Assembly: GCA_964654665.1 (NCBI GenBank)
Contig: CAZZKV010000013.1
Coordinates: forward strand, 4,320-68,319
Source of the DNA: CALCKU01 sp964654665
GTDB taxonomy: Bacteria > Pseudomonadota > Alphaproteobacteria > Caulobacterales > Maricaulaceae
Direction: 5' to 3'
DNA: 64,000 nt
Part shown: piece after piece, positions 17,397 to 26,832 of the stretch
How positions within the stretch are numbered: position 1 is the stretch's first letter
Layout of the letters: every line of letters starts with the position of its first letter
Program-made: the position numbers and the translations under genes
Notes under the pieces: generated by a model
What the model saw: only the letters and a program-made list of their open reading frames with translations
Database searches by the model: none
What the model was told of the DNA's origin: nothing

Positions 17397-18101
17397 TTGA
17401 TCGCCTCTATATTCGCGTTTATGCAACAGACAGGTTCCAATGCATCGCCCATCATATGGACGGGCCAGATTTTGCATTTCGGCGGGCTTGTCGTTCTATT
17501 GGCAACAGGGTTATATTTATGGGTATTAATTGGGAGACCTCTGGCTATGGCCTTCTGGATTGCTTTTTTGGCGCCAGTTTTTCATTAAATTTTTGTCTGG
17601 ATTACTTGGCGACTAGAATTGCGATCAAACACTACGAGCAAAATAATTGGTTTTGAAATTTTCATTGTTTTGTTTTTTGTATTGTTCGGGGCCCGGTTTA
17701 TTTCCCTTGGCTTACTGGCTTGGCTTGATCACGGAAGCCTCAATATGTCTATAGCTCCGAGAGTGTTGATTACAATTGGACTGAGTGTGCTTGGCCTCTA
17801 CGCTATCTATAGTGTGCACAGATATTTCGGCTTAAAACGTGCCTTCGGGGCTGATCATTTTGAAGGACGATATCGTAAAATTCTGCTTGTTAAAAAAGGT
17901 GTTCTCCGTTTCACGAATAATGGCATGTATGTCTATGCCTTCTTGTCCTTTTGGGCCATTGCTATGGTTTTAACTCCCGCGCCGCTCTTGTCATTGCCGA
18001 GTTTAGCCATGCCTATATATGGATTCACTATTTTACTACTGAGAATCCCGATATGGATTATCTTTATAACCCGGGGTTTTAAAACCGAGCATAGAACTTA
18101 G
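17397..18101 (+). pseudogene. PEMT/ICMT-like membrane methyltransferase gene with one in-frame TAA
   Basis: A single frame from TTG 17397 (or ATG 17421) to 18101 is interrupted only by TAA at 17586-17588. The sequence runs AFLAPVFH-stop-IFVWITWRLEL, where a Gln codon CAA would be a one-base ancestor. The second part has YFGLKRAFGADHFEGRYRK, KKGVLRFTNNGMYVYAF and a membrane-embedded C terminus, the pattern of the PEMT/isoprenylcysteine methyltransferase superfamily that uses S-adenosylmethionine in membranes. AAAGGA lies just before the TTG. It may still make two fragments, but a functional enzyme is doubtful. Confidence 0.65.
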
Positions 18102-18234
18102 CGTATGAAAGATGTCGCAAAGCAGATCTCTTACATCTATTCTGGGAGCAAAAGGACATAAGAAGGAAGGTTGATTGGTTCCCGTAAACGCCTTTCATTG
18201 TCTGGTAGAGCGCCCCATAGATATGGAAATAGCT

Positions 18235-18330
18235 ATGAAAAGACCACATTTCACCGAAGAGCAGATTATTGCTATAACATGAGGGCGGTAAATGGCTTGC
18301 CAATCGGACAGAACTTCGTTCTTTAAGATA
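18235..18330 (+). pseudogene. IS3-family transposase OrfA fossil
   Basis: ATG 18235 starts MKRPHFTEEQIIAI, nearly the textbook N terminus of IS3-family OrfA (MKRSRFTEEQIIGIL), and hits TGA after 15 codons. A frame-shifted continuation (AVNGLPIGQNF) resembles the next OrfA segment (EAGLPIGELC). Nothing of the catalytic OrfB remains. It sits in a 307-bp gene-free spacer between the broken methyltransferase gene and arsR-like gene. I see nothing else there, and the insertion-sequence ends are not recognisable. Confidence 0.6.
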
Positions 18331-18408
18331 CTGTGCTCCTATCTATCCCGACTATATGTCTTTTGCTTTTCTGCGGAATATGTCCGCGACGACCCGTTAA
18401 CCTGTACC

Positions 18409-18732
18409 CTAAGGAGCAGTCTGGTTGTCCAAATGCGCGGAAAGGCGTAAGAGTGCCATATCCCACTGATTGGTGATTGTCTCCAGATAGGCTTGCGCAG
18501 GCTTGAGACCGTTTGGTTTGAGTGCGAAACGGGTTTCTCGTCCCACACGCTGCGCTGTCACCAACCCAGCGGATTGCAGAACCTGTAAATGTTTGGTTAC
18601 GGCTTGGCGCGAGATAGATGTCATAGATGTCAGTTCTCTTATCGGACTAGGGTTTCCCTGTCCCAGATGCGACAAAAGCTGCAAACGGGTTGGATCGCCA
18701 AGCGCTGCGAAAAGCACCGCCTCACTGTGCAA
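18409..18732 (-). CDS. ArsR/SmtB-type HTH transcriptional repressor
   Basis: This 107-residue winged helix-turn-helix protein has AVLFAALGDPTRLQLLSHL, then PIRELTSMTSISRQAVTKHLQ (helix-turn-helix) and LQSAGLVTAQRVGRETRFAL (wing). It lacks the CVC metal-binding motif of ArsR/SmtB metal sensors. It belongs to the subgroup that pairs with SRPBCC/AHSA1 proteins. The TTG start overlaps the 3' end of the SRPBCC gene by 11 bp, so translation is coupled. In many genomes the order is reversed, with the regulator first. Confidence 0.88.
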   Translation of the reverse strand: MHSEAVLFAALGDPTRLQLLSHLGQGNPSPIRELTSMTSISRQAVTKHLQVLQSAGLVTAQRVGRETRFALKPNGLKPAQAYLETITNQWDMALLRLSAHLDNQTAP

Positions 18733-19171
18733 GGTGGGCCTCGATGTTATTCATTTGCTCATCCCACCCGCTTTCATTCATCCGCAAGGCGATAGGTGCG
18801 TAGTCGGGAGGTAATTGTGCAAATCCTGTCTCGCGTAATATCAGGCGGGTTTTGCTGTGCTGTGCCTCTAAAATATAAGTGACTGTCAGCCATGGATCTG
18901 TCCGTGCGTCCCGATCCACCGTATCGCCGTAATAGGCGGGCCATAAAATGGAAAACCGGTTCATCGGCTCCATCTCGATGATTTTTTGTTCCCAAGTAAG
19001 ATGTTCATGACCGGGATAAAGACTGCTACAGGTAATTGTCTCGCCCAAGACAAATGGTTTTGGCACCTTGGCTAGAAACCATTGACCGAACTCTTCGTGA
19101 TCTGTGAGGGCCTTCCAAACCCGCTCTATCGGGGCATTTAAAAGTATGTCTCTTTCTATCATATCTTGCAT
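18722..19171 (-). CDS. SRPBCC/AHSA1-domain protein
   Basis: This 149-residue protein has an activator-of-Hsp90-homologue-like helix-grip fold: ERDILLNAPIERVWKALTDH, GQWFLAKVP, then WLTVTYILEAQHSKTRLIL and a C-terminal helix with MNESGWDEQMNNIEAHL. Such START-like proteins bind hydrophobic ligands, and physiological ligands are rarely known. It overlaps and is co-transcribed with the ArsR-type regulator, a recurrent partner. The 404 bp between 19172 and 19575 hold no gene I can support apart from a hairpin at 19539-19567. Confidence 0.85.
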   Translation of the reverse strand: MQDMIERDILLNAPIERVWKALTDHEEFGQWFLAKVPKPFVLGETITCSSLYPGHEHLTWEQKIIEMEPMNRFSILWPAYYGDTVDRDARTDPWLTVTYILEAQHSKTRLILRETGFAQLPPDYAPIALRMNESGWDEQMNNIEAHLAQ

Positions 19172-19538
19172 TTTGGTTCTTTTATTAGCAACTAATTAGC
19201 TGCATAATAGCATATCACATTAAACAGGCAACTATTTTATTGCCTATTGGTTCTGTATGATGAACGAATATAAGACGCTCATATTGCTTCAAAGGCTGGC
19301 GTTACTGAAATCCCATTTTTCCTTGATCCATTCTTTGCCGTCTTTAAGCGCTTACCGACGTCTTGGTTCTCTTTGATGTGTGATAGTCCTTTACCAGCCG
19401 TTTACTCGACGCCGCATATCTATACTGTATCCGCAGGTATTTATTATTGATGCAATAGGGGCGTTATCTATTTTGCGTTTGTAGCGAAATATATCCGCCG
19501 ATAACCGCGTATAAGGTTAGTGATATAAATTATGGTTC

Positions 19539-19567
19539 GATGATGGTGTTTGATAGAAACCATCATC
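19539..19567 (-). terminator. Hairpin after the DUF547 gene, possible terminator
   Basis: Nine-base arms GATGATGGT (19539-19547) and ACCATCATC (19559-19567) flank an 11-nt loop just past the stop of the DUF547 gene. On the minus strand it is not followed by a good T-run, so it may be a weak or Rho-assisted terminator. The rest of the spacer 19172-19575 shows nothing recognisable. Confidence 0.35.
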
Positions 19568-19575
19568 CCAAAGCT

Positions 19576-20811
19576 TTAATTGTCAGGGGAAACATAAAGC
19601 GCGCTGGCAGGATCAACATTCGGATCATAAGTCTCTGGAGCATCAGGATCAACGGTCTCAATATCTTCAATCGTTACGGTACCCGACCCGATAAGATTAC
19701 GGCGTTTCAAAGCATCTGCTTTGGTGTTTAATTCTTCCAATAAACGACGCACTTCTGGCGGTATAGATGTAAAGTCCCGCGGAACACCTGTGTTGCCATT
19801 GATGACATTGGCGGTTGCAATACGAGGCCGAGAGCCCCCAACAAGGTCAGCCACAACATTGTCATATCGATCATAGGCAAAAGGCAGGGTGCTACGAATA
19901 TCTTCCGCGACATTATCCCGCGCAAAATTTAACAGGTGGCGTTGCATGTCATTTTCAAAGTCCGGAAAATAAAAGGGCGTCGTTTCTTCATAGAGTTTTG
20001 ATATGCGGCGATTCTTGCGACTTTTGTTAAATCCGCGTAGTGAGTTAACGAACTCGGTAGCTTGAATTTGAAGCGTGTTATTAAGATTAGCGCGAGTATA
20101 GGCATAATTTTGTAATTGAGGCGATCCAATATCACCGTGAAAAAAACCATAAATTACAGACGGGTTTTTCCAGTGTGGGAAGACAATTTTTTGACGTATA
20201 TCGCGCGGACTAAGAGCGACCCCTTTAATGGTCAGTACTTTGGCTTCATCAAGCGGTATGCCGTTAATTTTTATTTTCGATGGGCGCGTGACAGGATATT
20301 TTTTTGTTATTTGTTCTATAATGGCTACATTGTGAATGTTGAACCAAAAGGCTAATTGTTCGCTTTTCGGCATAGCTGTTAAGTTGATTTGGGTCGCTAT
20401 TCGTTCGAGATCTTTCCGATAGGCTACCAGTTCATCCAAATAGTCATTATGCAAAAATGAAAAGCTGATACGAGATCCTTCAAGCCTATAGGCTGATTTA
20501 TGTCCCGTAACAAAGCGTGAGCCTGTTGGGGCTTCAGGCCGTGATGCGCGCCGTCGTAAAGAAGGGCCAAACCGTATAACAGTACCGCTAAAGGCAGCAT
20601 CCAGAACGCTGTAATCAAGCCGAACGTTTTTACCGTTAGGGCGCGGCGTAAAGCGGCGCGTTATCGTATCATGGTGTGAAACCGAAGACGGCGATGATGT
20701 GGTTGGTACCAGTAGTTGTGCTGTCAGGGTTTGTTGGGTTTGTGCGGTCACGGGACTGGCGATCAAACCAGCTGCGAAAAGAGATAAATAGGGTATAAAT
20801 TTATAGTTCAT
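19576..20811 (-). CDS. DUF547 domain-containing exported protein
   Basis: This 411-residue protein has a cleavable signal peptide (LSLFAAGLIASPVTAQ). The DUF547 core spans about residues 110-300, with YLDELVAYRKDLERIA, EQLAFWFNIHNVAIIEQI, KINGIPLDEAKVLTIKGVAL, and VIYGFFHGDIGSPQL in place of the usual hFalncgs segment. DUF547 folds resemble papain-like/transglutaminase enzymes, but an activity has not been established for this family to my knowledge. The acidic C-terminal 40 residues look disordered. It lies 47 bp downstream of the ppx gene on the same strand. Confidence 0.88.
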   Translation of the reverse strand: MNYKFIPYLSLFAAGLIASPVTAQTQQTLTAQLLVPTTSSPSSVSHHDTITRRFTPRPNGKNVRLDYSVLDAAFSGTVIRFGPSLRRRASRPEAPTGSRFVTGHKSAYRLEGSRISFSFLHNDYLDELVAYRKDLERIATQINLTAMPKSEQLAFWFNIHNVAIIEQITKKYPVTRPSKIKINGIPLDEAKVLTIKGVALSPRDIRQKIVFPHWKNPSVIYGFFHGDIGSPQLQNYAYTRANLNNTLQIQATEFVNSLRGFNKSRKNRRISKLYEETTPFYFPDFENDMQRHLLNFARDNVAEDIRSTLPFAYDRYDNVVADLVGGSRPRIATANVINGNTGVPRDFTSIPPEVRRLLEELNTKADALKRRNLIGSGTVTIEDIETVDPDAPETYDPNVDPASALYVSPDN

Positions 20812-20858
20812 GATATCTTTCTAACATATATTTATCGAATATGCACGAAAAAACATTG

Positions 20859-22373
20859 TTATTCGATAAATTTTATAACCACATCCCAATCATCTCCGCA
20901 AAAATAAGCCAATTTTCTGGCTCGCAGCATAACGCGGTCTGTTATAAGGTCGGAATAAGCCTGCTCAACCTGTATGATTAATTGTGTGTCGATTGATTGT
21001 AAATCAAATTTAGAGATTAACGCTGTCGAACGGCCCGTGGCGACAATGATCAGGCGCATGGCCGCACCAAAAGCACGGGCTGCGCGGCGGGCCTCGGGCG
21101 GCAGAAGATGTTCCATGGCCTGCGGATTTGGGGTTGGTCGGGACCCTGTAAAGGACCGAAACAGAATGAGGGAGAGATAAGCGCGTTCGCTATGGGTTAA
21201 TCCTGCGAGAGGGGCATAAAGAACATCTTCGAAAACGAGATCAGCTTGGTAATCATTATGGAGTCCTTTGCCCATTCCTGCCAGATAACAGGCGGCCTGT
21301 CGCAAACGGGATTCGTTTTTAGGATCAAAATATCCAGGAATGGATGACAAGATCGGTTTAAGCGCAGCCCAAAGCGGCGCGGCATTTTGCGGGGCCTTAA
21401 CATTGCCAAGGGCCAGATCACGGCACCCATCAAGTAGAGCATTGCGCTGCCGAATAGCGGCAGGCAGCGTATCCATAACTAGACCTTCGCGCAGACCTGT
21501 TTCGGATATAATGATTTTTGCAGGCGCGAGCCATTCGATCAACACATCCAATAACAATCCGCTATAGGGTAATGTTTCGGCGCGGCGTGATGATATACTG
21601 GGCCAGCTTTGTACGCTATAGCTGCCCTCGTCATAGGCCCAGCGGGCATGGCGTTGCGCCTCATGGGCCTCAACCGCATAGGCTTGTAAGGTACGTAGGG
21701 GATATTGCGTCCGTATTTGGTGAATTTTAAACAGGTTCCGCCACGCCCCGCCAATAAGGTATAGTGTATCAGCCTGTTTCGGCATAGTGGCATGGTCGGT
21801 AAAATGCACATGAATAGCATTTTTCAGATGCGCCGTATCAAGGGCTTGGCCTGCAAGATCCTGTCCGATCATCGGAAAAGGGCCTAGCGGAAAACTAAGG
21901 CCTTGCCCTATTTGACCGTCGTTAATTTCTATGAGTTCCAGCGAGGCGCCGCCCAGATCGGCGGTCCAACCTTGCGCGCGCGGTAAGGCTGCGAGTAGCC
22001 CCAGCGCCGAGAGCCGGGCTTCTTCGGAACCGGAAATCGGGTGGATGTCTAAACCTGTTTTGTTTTTAACGTCTTGAATAAAGTCGGCCGCATCGCTGGC
22101 ATCGCGCAGGGCCGCGGTAGCCGCAATTGTCAATTGCCCCAGTTGATGCGCTTCGGCAATAATTTTAAAGCGGGTTATGGCCGCGAGGGCTTTTGCTTTC
22201 CCGGCAACACTCAATTTCCCTGTTTTGCGTAGATCGCGCCCAAGGCCCGCGAGAACTTTTTCATTGTAAACAGGAGTAAAAGCGGCTCCGAAACATTCAT
22301 ACATAACAAAACGAACGGAATTGGATCCGATATCTAAAATGCCAATATGTGAGGTTTCGGGGTCTATTGTCAC
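20859..22373 (-). CDS. ppx: Exopolyphosphatase (Ppx/GppA family)
   Basis: The protein has 504 residues. The ASKHA-fold phosphatase N-domain has LDIGSNSVRFVMYE and, later, TADLGGASLELIEI. The C-terminal helical part is in the longer alphaproteobacterial form. It hydrolyses terminal phosphates of polyphosphate or pppGpp. The GTG start overlaps the ppk stop in a GTGA tetranucleotide, so synthesis and breakdown of polyphosphate are encoded in one translationally coupled pair. Confidence 0.93.
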   Translation of the reverse strand: MTIDPETSHIGILDIGSNSVRFVMYECFGAAFTPVYNEKVLAGLGRDLRKTGKLSVAGKAKALAAITRFKIIAEAHQLGQLTIAATAALRDASDAADFIQDVKNKTGLDIHPISGSEEARLSALGLLAALPRAQGWTADLGGASLELIEINDGQIGQGLSFPLGPFPMIGQDLAGQALDTAHLKNAIHVHFTDHATMPKQADTLYLIGGAWRNLFKIHQIRTQYPLRTLQAYAVEAHEAQRHARWAYDEGSYSVQSWPSISSRRAETLPYSGLLLDVLIEWLAPAKIIISETGLREGLVMDTLPAAIRQRNALLDGCRDLALGNVKAPQNAAPLWAALKPILSSIPGYFDPKNESRLRQAACYLAGMGKGLHNDYQADLVFEDVLYAPLAGLTHSERAYLSLILFRSFTGSRPTPNPQAMEHLLPPEARRAARAFGAAMRLIIVATGRSTALISKFDLQSIDTQLIIQVEQAYSDLITDRVMLRARKLAYFCGDDWDVVIKFIE

Positions 22374-24514
22374 CTGTCTGGAGCCTTCTTAGCAGGATCT
22401 GTGACCGTAATGTCTTGCGGAGCGTTATATTTCAAGGATTTTCCTCGGCCTGATAAGGACGGATTTTCCATGAAATATTTATGGGCCGAGAACGGTTTTT
22501 TGCGGCCCAATGGGTGACGTTTTTCATATCGGCCATTTGGGCGAAGGTCCCAACTATTCATATCATCTTTTAAATTTGCAATCATAATCTGGTTCATGAT
22601 TTGGCGGCGTACAGTTGTATCTGTAACAGGTACCAGCGTTTCAATGCGCCGGTTGAGGTTGCGCGGCATCCAATCGGCTGATGAAAAGAAAATTTTAGCT
22701 TGGGGTGAGGGTAAAGCTTTGCCATTCCCAAAACAGACAATCCGCGAATGCTCCAAATAACGACCGACAATAGATTTTACACGAATATTGTCGGATAGAC
22801 CGGGAACGCCGGGCCGCAGACAACATATACCGCGGACAATTAGGTCGATTATTACGCCCGCTTCAGAGGCGGCGTACAATGCTTCAATGATATCCGTATC
22901 GACGAGCGCGTTCATTTTGGCCCATATCTGCCCTGGCTTACCGTCTGCGGCAAATGCCATTTCGGTTTTTATCATGGCCTTTAATGAATTTCTTAATTGC
23001 AAGGGAGCCAAAATCAATTTTTCCAAATCGCGCGGTTCGGAATAGCTGGTAACATAGTTAAACATTTTACCCACATCGCGCCCCAAGGCTTGGTCCTGGG
23101 TGAAAAGAGCCAGATCTGTATAAACCTTGGCATTGGAGACGTGGTAATTACCTGTACCCAGATGGGTATAGCTTTGTAGGTTTTGGCCTTCGCGCCGGAT
23201 AATGAGTGAAACTTTGGCATGGGTTTTATAGTCGATAAATCCATAAACAACATGGGCACCAGCGCGTTCCAGATCGCGGGCCCAGCGCAAATTTGATTCT
23301 TCGTCAAACCGGGCTTTAAGCTCGACAAGGGCGGTTACGTTTTTTCCGTTTTCGGCCGCTTCTATTAAGGCGCGCACAATCGGACTATCATCGGATGTGC
23401 GGTAAAGCGTTTGTTTAATGGCCACAACATCAGGATCGCGGGCAGCTTGCTTCAGAAATTGTATCACCACGTCAAACTCTTCATAAGGATGATGCACAAG
23501 GATATCTTTTGAAGCAATGGCGGCAAAACAATCCCCGTCATATTCGCGAATACGTTCGGGAAAGCGGGCTGAAAAAGGTGGAAAAATTAGATCGCTGCGA
23601 TCTTTGTCAATGATATCGGAAACGTCAGCCAAACCTAAGAGATCGCCAACATCGGCAATATCCTCATCCCAACATTCGAAACTCTCAATTAGAAACTCTT
23701 TCACATCAACAGGCAGTTCAGGTGCCATTTCCAAACGGATAACACGGCCGCGGCGGCGTTTTTTAATTAAAAATTCAAAATGCCGGACAAGGTCTTCAGC
23801 TTCTTCATCGACGGCGATATCACTATCGCGGGTGATACGAAAGGCTCCGCTGTCGGTTATGGTGTCATCGGGAAATAGCGTATTGGCATAATGTGAAAGC
23901 ACGTCTTCGATGAGGACATAGCGGCGTTTTTTCTTCTTACTACCAGCAACTTTAATCAATCGCGGAACATGAGAGGGCACAAGAATCAGAGCATAATTAA
24001 GATCGGTATTGGCTTTATGTTTACGTTTCAGCACGAGGCCAAAGCCAAGATTGGCAATAAAGGGAAACGGGTGTGCTGGGTCAATAGCTAACGGTGAGAG
24101 CAGCGGTAATATCTGGTTCTGATAAATTATATCCAAATCGTCCAAAGCTTCTTTCGAAAGGTCAGCAACATTGGTTACATCAATATTTTGCTCTTTGAGG
24201 GACTGGCGCAGTTCTTTCCAACAGGCATTTTGAGTGCGGATAATTTTACCGACCTGTTTTGCAATTTTTTCCAATTGGCGTTTGGGCGTATATCCATCGG
24301 CACTGGGTTCGGTTAATCCGGCCAGAACTTGTGTGCGTAGGCCGGCGACACGGACCATGTAAAATTCATCAAGATTGGAGGCTGAGATAGCTAGAAACCG
24401 CAAGCGTTCAAAAAGCGGTAACTCTGTATTTTGCGCACAGTCCAAAACTCGGGCGTTAAAGAACAACCAAGATAATTCGCGATTAAAAAACCGTCTGGAT
24501 GACGAAACTTTCAT
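22370..24514 (-). CDS. ppk: Polyphosphate kinase 1
   Basis: The 714-residue length and domain order are normal for PPK1: an N-terminal helical domain beginning RFFNRELSWLFFNARVLD, a head domain, and two phospholipase-D-like C-terminal domains. The autophosphorylated histidine lies in YTHLGTGNYHVSNAKVYTD, and a second catalytic His in IDYKTHAKVSLIIRR. It makes long-chain polyphosphate reversibly from ATP. It is transcribed with ppx. The 224-bp spacer upstream (24515-24738) shows no gene. Confidence 0.96.
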   Translation of the reverse strand: MKVSSSRRFFNRELSWLFFNARVLDCAQNTELPLFERLRFLAISASNLDEFYMVRVAGLRTQVLAGLTEPSADGYTPKRQLEKIAKQVGKIIRTQNACWKELRQSLKEQNIDVTNVADLSKEALDDLDIIYQNQILPLLSPLAIDPAHPFPFIANLGFGLVLKRKHKANTDLNYALILVPSHVPRLIKVAGSKKKKRRYVLIEDVLSHYANTLFPDDTITDSGAFRITRDSDIAVDEEAEDLVRHFEFLIKKRRRGRVIRLEMAPELPVDVKEFLIESFECWDEDIADVGDLLGLADVSDIIDKDRSDLIFPPFSARFPERIREYDGDCFAAIASKDILVHHPYEEFDVVIQFLKQAARDPDVVAIKQTLYRTSDDSPIVRALIEAAENGKNVTALVELKARFDEESNLRWARDLERAGAHVVYGFIDYKTHAKVSLIIRREGQNLQSYTHLGTGNYHVSNAKVYTDLALFTQDQALGRDVGKMFNYVTSYSEPRDLEKLILAPLQLRNSLKAMIKTEMAFAADGKPGQIWAKMNALVDTDIIEALYAASEAGVIIDLIVRGICCLRPGVPGLSDNIRVKSIVGRYLEHSRIVCFGNGKALPSPQAKIFFSSADWMPRNLNRRIETLVPVTDTTVRRQIMNQIMIANLKDDMNSWDLRPNGRYEKRHPLGRKKPFSAHKYFMENPSLSGRGKSLKYNAPQDITVTDPAKKAPDR

Positions 24515-24738
24515 GTTCTCCCTTATTGCCGTAGCAACGATATCTTTGCCCGCATATAGCGGGGCGGTGTTGATGGTTTAGGCATGGATATGATCTCGCT
24601 CGGATGATTGCGATATGACAATGTGCGAGCCTAACCTATCTCAGCATACCCATTATGGCAGAGACAAATGCGGGCTGCAATCTATTGCTCACCATAGCGG
24701 TTATTTATGATGGCTATATGTCACTTTTATCGGAGCGG

Positions 24739-26112
24739 TTATTTATCGGGTTTAGGGCATTGAAATCGTGCAATATAATCTTCGATTGGACCGAGATCCA
24801 TTTCGGCGCGTAACACATTGATATTGTCCGGGTCTTCTAGTGTCAGCGGTTCCCATTTACCATTGGGCCGGCAGCGTCCTTGCGTACCATAACGCTGGGT
24901 TCGTTTTGCGGATGTATCTTCGCGGCCCCAGCTAGCCATTGTACGGTCGATGAGATAGGCGTAGTTGGATTTTGATACGCCGGGATTACCTAACGCGGCC
25001 TCCATTTTTTTCAAAACCTCTTTTTGAAATTCCGGGTCTTGGTCTGCATGTTGCGCCATAAGCCATCCAGTGTTGGCTGCGCCGGGCCCGTCAATATCAT
25101 CGCGTAGCCATTCACGCCCCTCGATCATGGTCTTAAGGTGTTTCGTATTAAAGCGATCGACTTTTATCATGCGTTGACCGATTCCTTTTTTTAATAGGTC
25201 TAATTCTGTTTCGCTATCAAAATGCGAACTGCCTAGATGGGTTACTGAAAAAATACCGCGAATAGTTTGATCAATATGGCGCATATCTTTTAATTTATCA
25301 GCATTGGATGTGTAATCAGCCGTTTCAATATAAGCGAATATAGCCTCAATTTCAGCGTCACGGGCCGCCCAGAACATTTCCGCCGTTTTGGGGTCAGATG
25401 GCAGAATAGGCGTTGATGGACTATGCAGCCATGCCATGTCGAGCGGTAAGATCGAGGTATCATTTTTAATTAACTGTGTGATAATTTGAGTTTTGAAGTT
25501 CTGTGAGTAAAACTGATCAAGCGTTAAGAGTTCAATGAGTGTTGAGCCGATCCGCAGCCGCCCTGCATCACTTTCTTTGTTCATCCAACTACGCATATCG
25601 CTAATGGCTTGCGCGCGTGCTTCATTGATAACGCAGAATCGAATATTATACTCTACGCTGTCGGCCGAGGCATAGTCATTTTGTTTTTGGTAATGATTAT
25701 CCCAAAACTCAAGCCGGTGGTAATGGCTGTCTAAATCTTTTGCTATAGGTTCGCCAGCATAAAGTTCAGTGTAAAACTGGGCGGCTAATGTATTTAACGG
25801 GCCGTCAACATTCAAGCGTCTCCGCAATGCGGCCCGGCGGAAAAATTTTTTTATAGCCGCAGCGTCCTCAGGCTGCGTTGCCGTCTCTGCAGGTGTATAA
25901 GCGAGAAAATCTTTTAAATCCTCTTTAAGCAACGTCGGGGCTTGAGGCGTAATATCCAATAATTCAAGCCCGCAAATAGGGTTATCCGTTTCTGAAACAT
26001 AGGTTTTTAACGCTGTCAAAGACGTTATGCGTTCAGTTGTATTTTGCACGGGATTTTGACAATTGGACAGGCATAAAGCCACGACAATTAGATACCAAAG
26101 CGGACGGATCAT
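24739..26112 (-). CDS. Hypothetical lipoprotein (457 aa)
   Basis: I do not recognise this protein. A lipoprotein signal (YLIVVALCLSNC, Cys 18) precedes about 440 mostly helical, charged residues without repeats or catalytic motifs that I can name. Phrases such as LEFWDNHYQKQ, CVINEARAQAISDMRSWMNK and MRHIDQTIRGIFSVTHLG suggest an all-alpha periplasmic domain. Cysteines other than the lipidated one are few (ICGLELL, FCVINE, GRCRPNG, RFQCPK), and some may pair. It stands alone, between ppk and ptsN on the same strand, with large spacers on both sides. Confidence 0.75.
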   Translation of the reverse strand: MIRPLWYLIVVALCLSNCQNPVQNTTERITSLTALKTYVSETDNPICGLELLDITPQAPTLLKEDLKDFLAYTPAETATQPEDAAAIKKFFRRAALRRRLNVDGPLNTLAAQFYTELYAGEPIAKDLDSHYHRLEFWDNHYQKQNDYASADSVEYNIRFCVINEARAQAISDMRSWMNKESDAGRLRIGSTLIELLTLDQFYSQNFKTQIITQLIKNDTSILPLDMAWLHSPSTPILPSDPKTAEMFWAARDAEIEAIFAYIETADYTSNADKLKDMRHIDQTIRGIFSVTHLGSSHFDSETELDLLKKGIGQRMIKVDRFNTKHLKTMIEGREWLRDDIDGPGAANTGWLMAQHADQDPEFQKEVLKKMEAALGNPGVSKSNYAYLIDRTMASWGREDTSAKRTQRYGTQGRCRPNGKWEPLTLEDPDNINVLRAEMDLGPIEDYIARFQCPKPDK

Positions 26113-26269
26113 ATTATATGCTCATATTAAACTCATCAAGTTATAACATAACTTATATCTATAAATTTTATAAAGCAAGGGGTGATCAAGAGGTAATATA
26201 GAGCGCGTGAAGTGGTTGTATATCCCTAGTCCCTGATTTTGTGCAGAGAGTGGTGAATTTAAAACCTTT

Positions 26270-26746
26270 TTAAGCGGCAGCGAGTGTGTCGTCTGTCAAT
26301 GATAGATAGAGGCTTTGTGCATCCGGGGCTGCGCGCAGACGGGCCCGCATGTCGGTGCGGCGCAGACGGCGCGAAATTTGGGCTAACGCGCGCAAATGCG
26401 CGCCGCTATCTTCAGAGGGTGCAATCAACATAGCCACCAGATCAACGGGGCGAGCATCGACGGCGTTATAGTCTAAAGGCGTGCCGAGCCGGGCAAAAGC
26501 GGCATAGACCTTATCTAGCCCATCAATGCGAGCATGGGGCAGGGCCACGCCATTGCCAACACCCGTAGAGCCGAGTTTCTCGCGGTCCATTGCAATGGAT
26601 ACAATATCAGAGGCTTTAGTATCCAACGTGTCCAAGATTCCCGCTTTGTCAAAAATAGCGATCATTTCTTGTAAGAGTTGTTTCTGACTTGTCACAGACA
26701 AGTCAAATGCAACACAGTCAGCGCAAATTAGGCTTTCCATCGACAT
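26270..26746 (-). CDS. ptsN: Nitrogen-PTS EIIA protein PtsN
   Basis: This 158-residue EIIA-Ntr protein carries the phospho-acceptor His71 in GNGVALPHARIDGL. The next helix and strand (VYAAFARLGTPLDYNAVDARPVDLV) and the C-terminal LRALAQISRRLRR match the family. PtsN receives phosphate from NPr and regulates potassium transport, sigma-54-linked and (p)ppGpp-linked processes in proteobacteria. It is the third gene of rpoN-hpf-ptsN, 86 bp after hpf. Confidence 0.95.
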   Translation of the reverse strand: MSMESLICADCVAFDLSVTSQKQLLQEMIAIFDKAGILDTLDTKASDIVSIAMDREKLGSTGVGNGVALPHARIDGLDKVYAAFARLGTPLDYNAVDARPVDLVAMLIAPSEDSGAHLRALAQISRRLRRTDMRARLRAAPDAQSLYLSLTDDTLAAA

Positions 26747-26832
26747 AACAATATCATTTCAATTAATCAGGTCAGAACGACAGACGAGGTCGTCAAAAGA
26801 GGGTTATAAAATTCGTGCGGGCTATAAAGGGA

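Noticed and set aside
18409..19171. Metal-responsive ArsR operon
   Set aside because: The ArsR-type protein lacks the CVC metal motif, and its partner is an SRPBCC protein, so metal sensing is not supported.
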